Positions 60,017 to 64,000 of a stretch of DNA of 64,000 bases are shown piece by piece. The stretch comes from Hymenopellis radicata (lineage: Eukaryota; Basidiomycota; Agaricomycetes; Agaricales; Physalacriaceae). Under the pieces are notes generated by a model that was given only the letters and a program-made list of their open reading frames with translations, searched no databases and had not been told where the DNA came from. How positions within the stretch are numbered: position 1 is the first letter of the stretch; every line of letters begins with the position of its first letter. The translations under genes were made by a program, and so were the position numbers. Where the stretch lies: NCBI GenBank assembly GCA_015501595.1, contig JADNRX010000010.1:62001-126000 (forward strand), in the 5' to 3' direction.

Positions 60017-63005
60017 ATGAATACGCAGAGTCGTTGCGTTCATTTGACGCCGTCACGTCTCTTGTACGAAGCCACATCTACCGTGGCAGTCTTTTACAGG
60101 TACCCGTCTGAGTTTACTGTATGCATTGCGTGCTCAAAGCACCTGAAGGTCGCGTCTGTTCTGGGATTATCTGACGACCCACGCGTCCGGCGCGCGCTGC
60201 AAGCAGACGAGACAGATATAGCAGAGATACTCAATCACGTATCACTCTCGGATGCTGATCGAGAGGCTGTGATCGCGTTGGAAGGAGACGAGGCTCAGAG
60301 TTTTTTGAACGTTGTCCAAGATGCAAGTCACCTTCCACATTGTGCTTAACTCTTTTAACAGCAAACAAAGGTCCTAGATCGAGGTTTCCTTTTCCGCGAT
60401 CCCGCTGAGACCACTCAAGCGCGGCGACTGCTCGTAAAATTGTCTGCAAATTGCTACAAGCTCCCTTCAAAACTCTTCATAGAGGGCGTCACGCGAAGTG
60501 AGGAGCATGCCACGTTCGGAGGTGGCTTCGGCGACGTCTTTAGAGGCACTTATCAAGGTGCAGTCGTGGCGCTGAAACGGATGAGGATATTCCAGAGGAC
60601 ACCGATCTTCCCATAAACGGCGCGTTAGTGACATTCCTTCTGATATTATCGCATTGCGAGTAACCTGTTTTCAGAAATTCTGTCAAGAAGCCTTGACGTG
60701 GCAGAGCTTGAAACACGCTTATATCGTTCCTTTTCTGGGTATCGTCGGCGAGGAGTTTCCCACTGTCTTATGTATGGTGTCGCCATGGATGAGGCATGGA
60801 ACTGTGCTCAAGCATCTTGCTGATAATGGGCGAGCTTCCGTCAACAAGCGAGTAAGTACCCCGCTGATCCTTCAAGCACTTTATCTCACCCAGAACGTAG
60901 CTTTACGAGATCTCGCAAGGTTTGGAATACCTTCATTCTCAACAGGTCGTCCACGGCGATCTTCGTGGGGTACGTCGTATCAACGCTAGAGTGCTTCATA
61001 CATAACCTGTTTCGTCATAGTCCAATATCCTAATCAACGACTCGTGGCAAGCATGCTTGACAGACTTTGGACTGACCGTTTTTCACGACGCCACACCTGC
61101 AACGTACACGTCCCGGCATGAAGGTTCTGTGCGATGGATGGCGCCCGAGTTGTAATATGCCGTCAAAGTTCGGAATGGAGCGATTCCGGCTGACACCTGC
61201 AAGTGACATCTATGCTTTTGGCTGTGTCTGTCTTGAGGTAAAATCTCGATGTTACCATGCGCCAGGGACTAACAGAGCCATTAGCTATACACTGGCCGTG
61301 CCCCCTTCCACGACATCTTCCACGACCCTGCGATCATTCTGAAGGTCACTGAAGGACAACGTCCAGACCGACCGACGTATACCGATCCAGTTCTATCGGA
61401 TGATTTATGGCGGCTCGTACAAGCATGTTGGAGTGAGAAATTCGTTGATCGGCCTTCTACAAGAGATGCTGTTAGCGTTCTGAAAGAATTGTCGCACGTC
61501 AGGCAAAATTCCTTAGTGCTTACAGTTGAGACTGATACGTTCTTGCAGCCTCCCCCCATGCTTGAGGTACCCATACCCAGTCCGAGTGTCGTGGAGTTTG
61601 ACGGAGACGTACCCCAATTCGACTTTTCCTTCGACGACGTTACGGAAAGGGAGGAAAAGAGTACCAGTACCAAAGCGAGCCAGAAACGTGTTCATTTCGA
61701 CTTGCCGGATTCTGCAGGCCCTTCCAGCTCAAGCATTGATCTCTCTGCTATCGCGCAGCAAAGAACGCGGTACGACGAAGCCGTAGCTGCTCGTGAGATC
61801 CGAGCTGTCCAGGACTCGTCGGATTTGACATTACCGCTTGTGCATGCATTTCAGGCGCCGGATGAAGATTGGGACGACAACAATTCTTCTTCGTCGGGAT
61901 CCTACGTTCACTCAACCGAGGACGAAGAGGAGGAGGAGGATGTCGATTCTTCGGCATCTTCTTTCTTTGACCCGGACCTGCTCGTGTCTCCCCGTAAACC
62001 GAAAACATTCGCGTTCCCGAAATATGCTTCCATGGCCACGACGGACACTCCATGGACGGAGGAGGTCGATACTGTCGTGGGCGAAGATCAATCTGAGGAC
62101 GCGGACAAAGATGAAGTGCAGTTGTGCTCCTTGTCGGCGATCTCTGCTTTTATAAAGGAAAACGTGCCGAGGGATGTGTGTTTTGTGGAAGGGCGAGTTG
62201 CATCCGAAGTCGTTTACGAATAATGACCTTGTCGTGAGTATTTTTTCCTCTCCGAGCTGGTTACGTGGAAGTTAACACAGGACTAGAGCACCATCGAAGC
62301 ACGATTAAGACGGCTGCACGACCCTTTAAATCCGCCGTTACCGTTTGCGACTGTGGCGTCTGACATCGTCTGGAGTCTTCGATTGCAAGGCTTTTTCGAG
62401 AGTATCGATCCCGTCAAGGAGAGATTGCAGAACAACGTTTACTTCTTCTCGGAGAATGAGACGAAAGACAATCGTCCAACCGGGATTATCCCTATGCTCA
62501 CAAAATGCTATTCACCCGCTTGCTCGGATCTCTATCCTTGCTACACCTATACGTGTCCTCGATGGGTAGGTGCTTTTCTTTCGGACGCCACGTTCAGACT
62601 GTTGATGTCGTTTTCCAGGGCCAAGTTGAATCCAAGTCTCGTCTAACGCATTTCCAAAGCCTTGCGCCGCTGAGGATAACGAACATGGAAGACGATGATG
62701 TTGGTTCAGTGCGAATCCAATATAAATTACCTTCGAGGCCTGCTCGGGTATTCGTTGATGCTAAAGTGGAAGAAGGAGACATCTTCGACCGTTATTGGGA
62801 GCTCATAGACGAAATGGACGGCGCTTTTGGCTCCGACTTTCAGGTTGGAGGCTTCTCTGAGGAAGTCACCCGTAAGGTTGAGTCCATCATGCACCCAGGT
62901 CGAGCACAAGCGGATAGGAGATGGCTATTGCTCTGGACGTTGCTCTCATTTATTTCATTATGGTTCTTGCACACTCTGTTCATTGTACCATTCACCCTCC
63001 TTTGA
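60017..63005 (+). CDS. HGDLRG-type kinase joined to a Rom2-like DEP module
   Basis: A helical N-terminus leads to a protein-kinase domain with the glycine loop GGGFGDVFRGTYQG, the lysine in VVALKRM, the catalytic loop HGDLRG followed by NILIND, DFGL, and the APE region. HGDLRG-type (TKL-like) kinases are expanded in Agaricomycetes. The N-lobe loses frame at 60592 (one C short in TTCC); restoring it gives RIFPEDTDLPINGA and then KFCQEALTWQSL. A 240-residue acidic linker follows. Next is HPKSFTNNDLVSTIEARL and CYSPACSDLYPC...TCPR, matching the DEP region of fungal Rom2 Rho1-GEFs. A C-terminal hydrophobic helix (WLLLWTLLSFISLWFL) ends the protein. A second frame change near 62190 is needed. No DH-PH exchange domain is present. 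Confidence 0.68.
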
Positions 63006-63104
63006 ATCATCTTGGACGCTCGGTCTTGTACACCTTCCTTTGAATTATCTGTGATATACATGTACATTGTATGTACGTTGCCAAAATCAAAGACAAAAGT
63101 GCAA

Positions 63105-63996
63105 CTATTCTAGTCCAAGCCGTCGCCGTTCATCTCGCTCCCGTTCTGACTTTGAGACCTTGTCTTCTGCTTCTGTAAGTGTATCATCCCATGCCACAAA
63201 GAGTTCAGAAAGCGCGTCAATCTGGTAATAGCCGAGTTAAAACGATGGGATAAGACTTTGGAATGACTCTGACCTGTGTCGCGTGCCGGTCCATTATCGA
63301 CGCAATTCGTTGCTCCAACGCGGCTGCCATCGCGAGATCCTCGTCGTGCGCTTTCATTAATGCCTCAAGACGCGGTTCCAGTGCTTCATAGCCTATAAAC
63401 ACCGGTCATCATCCATGGCTGTGGAAGAGAAAGATTACGACGCACTTGCAAGGTTTCCGGCACCCGTTACACCTTTCTTCTGCAGCGCTTCTACCTCCTG
63501 CATATCACGATCTGCAGCCCGTATATCGTTCTCCATTTCGGTTATTAGGGCGTCCAATGCTTCGTGGGACAAGTTGTGATGCACCGGCGAGTCTGGCAGG
63601 AGACCAGCGAGCGCAAACGAGGGCGTGAGGAGATGGGCATGCTTGTCATCTGTTAAAGTGCAACTCCGTGAATGAGCAATTTGCGAGAGAAGGACGCGTA
63701 CATTGGCTCATGAAGCGTTTGAGTCCGTCGTTGCCTTGAACGGCGGCGTCGAGTTTGCGTTGGAGACCATCTGCAGCGCGGAGCAAGGTCTGGTCGGAGG
63801 CTAATTTGGCTTTTCCCTTCCTATCTTGCTTGACGCCGTACACGATGGCCTCGAGCCACCGTAAACGCAGTTCCAACGACAGCTCTGGCGCAATGGGCGG
63901 TGGTGGATTGGGTATGGGCGACGTTATTTGAGGCGGCTGCTGCGGGGAGGCGCTTGGAGGCGGCGGTGAATGGGGCGAGGACATGCCCGACATCAT
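63105..63996 (-). CDS. Coiled-coil protein, possibly dynactin p22
   Basis: Begins MMSGMSSPHSPPPP with a proline-rich head, then SLELRLRWLEAIVYGVKQ and long heptad-like helices: LLRAADGLQRKLDAAVQG, EMENDIRAADRDMQEVEALQ and EALEPRLEALMKAHDEDL. The tail is ALSELFVAWDDTLTEAEDKV, ending at 63105. Three introns are short GT-AG. The RLRWLEA start and overall length (about 230 residues) are like fungal p22-type dynactin subunits, which would place it in dynein-driven nuclear migration. That assignment is tentative. The start lies five bases from the window edge, so an upstream exon cannot be excluded. Confidence 0.6.
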
Positions 63997-64000
63997 ACCG

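Overview
This window looks like nuclear DNA of a mushroom-forming basidiomycete (Agaricomycetes). Nearly every gene is cut by 45-70 base GT-AG introns with many small exons. The gene families are those expanded in that group: seven-helix DUF6534-type membrane proteins, MYND-finger proteins, HGDLRG-type protein kinases, cytochromes P450, an F-box protein, GH16 glucanase-like proteins and multicopy kinase-like pseudoenzymes. Gene models were built by hand-splicing. Where a coding length is given, it sums to a multiple of three.

Layout. 0.4-3.9 kb: a monocarboxylate-type MFS transporter and a wax-synthase-like O-acyltransferase, both minus. 4.7-6.9 kb: a DUF6534-like membrane protein. 6.9-11.9 kb: two degenerate kinase-like paralogues (minus and plus) on either side of a 638-residue protein with a possible nuclease-like motif, plus a decayed third kinase-like fragment. 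13.2-14.2 kb: an unknown low-complexity protein. 15.3-17.7 kb: P450 number 1. 19.2-20.5 kb: F-box protein. 21.1-21.6 kb: half of a glutathione transferase. 21.7-23.9 kb: MYND protein. 24.6-27.0 kb: a VPS9-CUE Rab5 exchange factor. 27.3 kb: initiator tRNA-Met. 28.9-34.8 kb: three related seven-helix proteins; the last two lie in a tandem segmental duplication whose right edge is a tRNA-Pro gene. 35.4-35.8 kb: a small foldback (MITE-like) element.

35.9-40.5 kb is a housekeeping block: BAH-PHD reader, phosphoglucomutase and dolichyldiphosphatase. 41.4-45.0 kb: two tandem GH16 proteins. 45.3-48.8 kb: an intact MYND gene followed by its decayed copy. 48.8-50.1 kb: a small gene encoding five consecutive Zn(II)2Cys6 clusters, the most unusual gene here. 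50.5-53.2 kb: a nucleotidyltransferase-fold protein. 53.4-55.7 kb: P450 number 2. 56.7-58.2 kb: a polyol (xylitol/arabinitol-type) dehydrogenase. 58.9-63.0 kb: a proline-rich protein and a kinase joined to a DEP module of the Rom2 Rho-GEF type. 63.1-64.0 kb: a coiled-coil protein, possibly dynactin p22.

No single pathway links these genes. Phosphoglucomutase (sugar-nucleotide precursors), dolichyldiphosphatase (dolichol recycling), the GH16 pair and the Rom2-like module all touch glycan or cell-wall biology, but nothing here shows they act together. At least six well-conserved genes are each broken by a one- or two-base indel, usually in a short homopolymer. That points to residual assembly errors more than to real pseudogenes.
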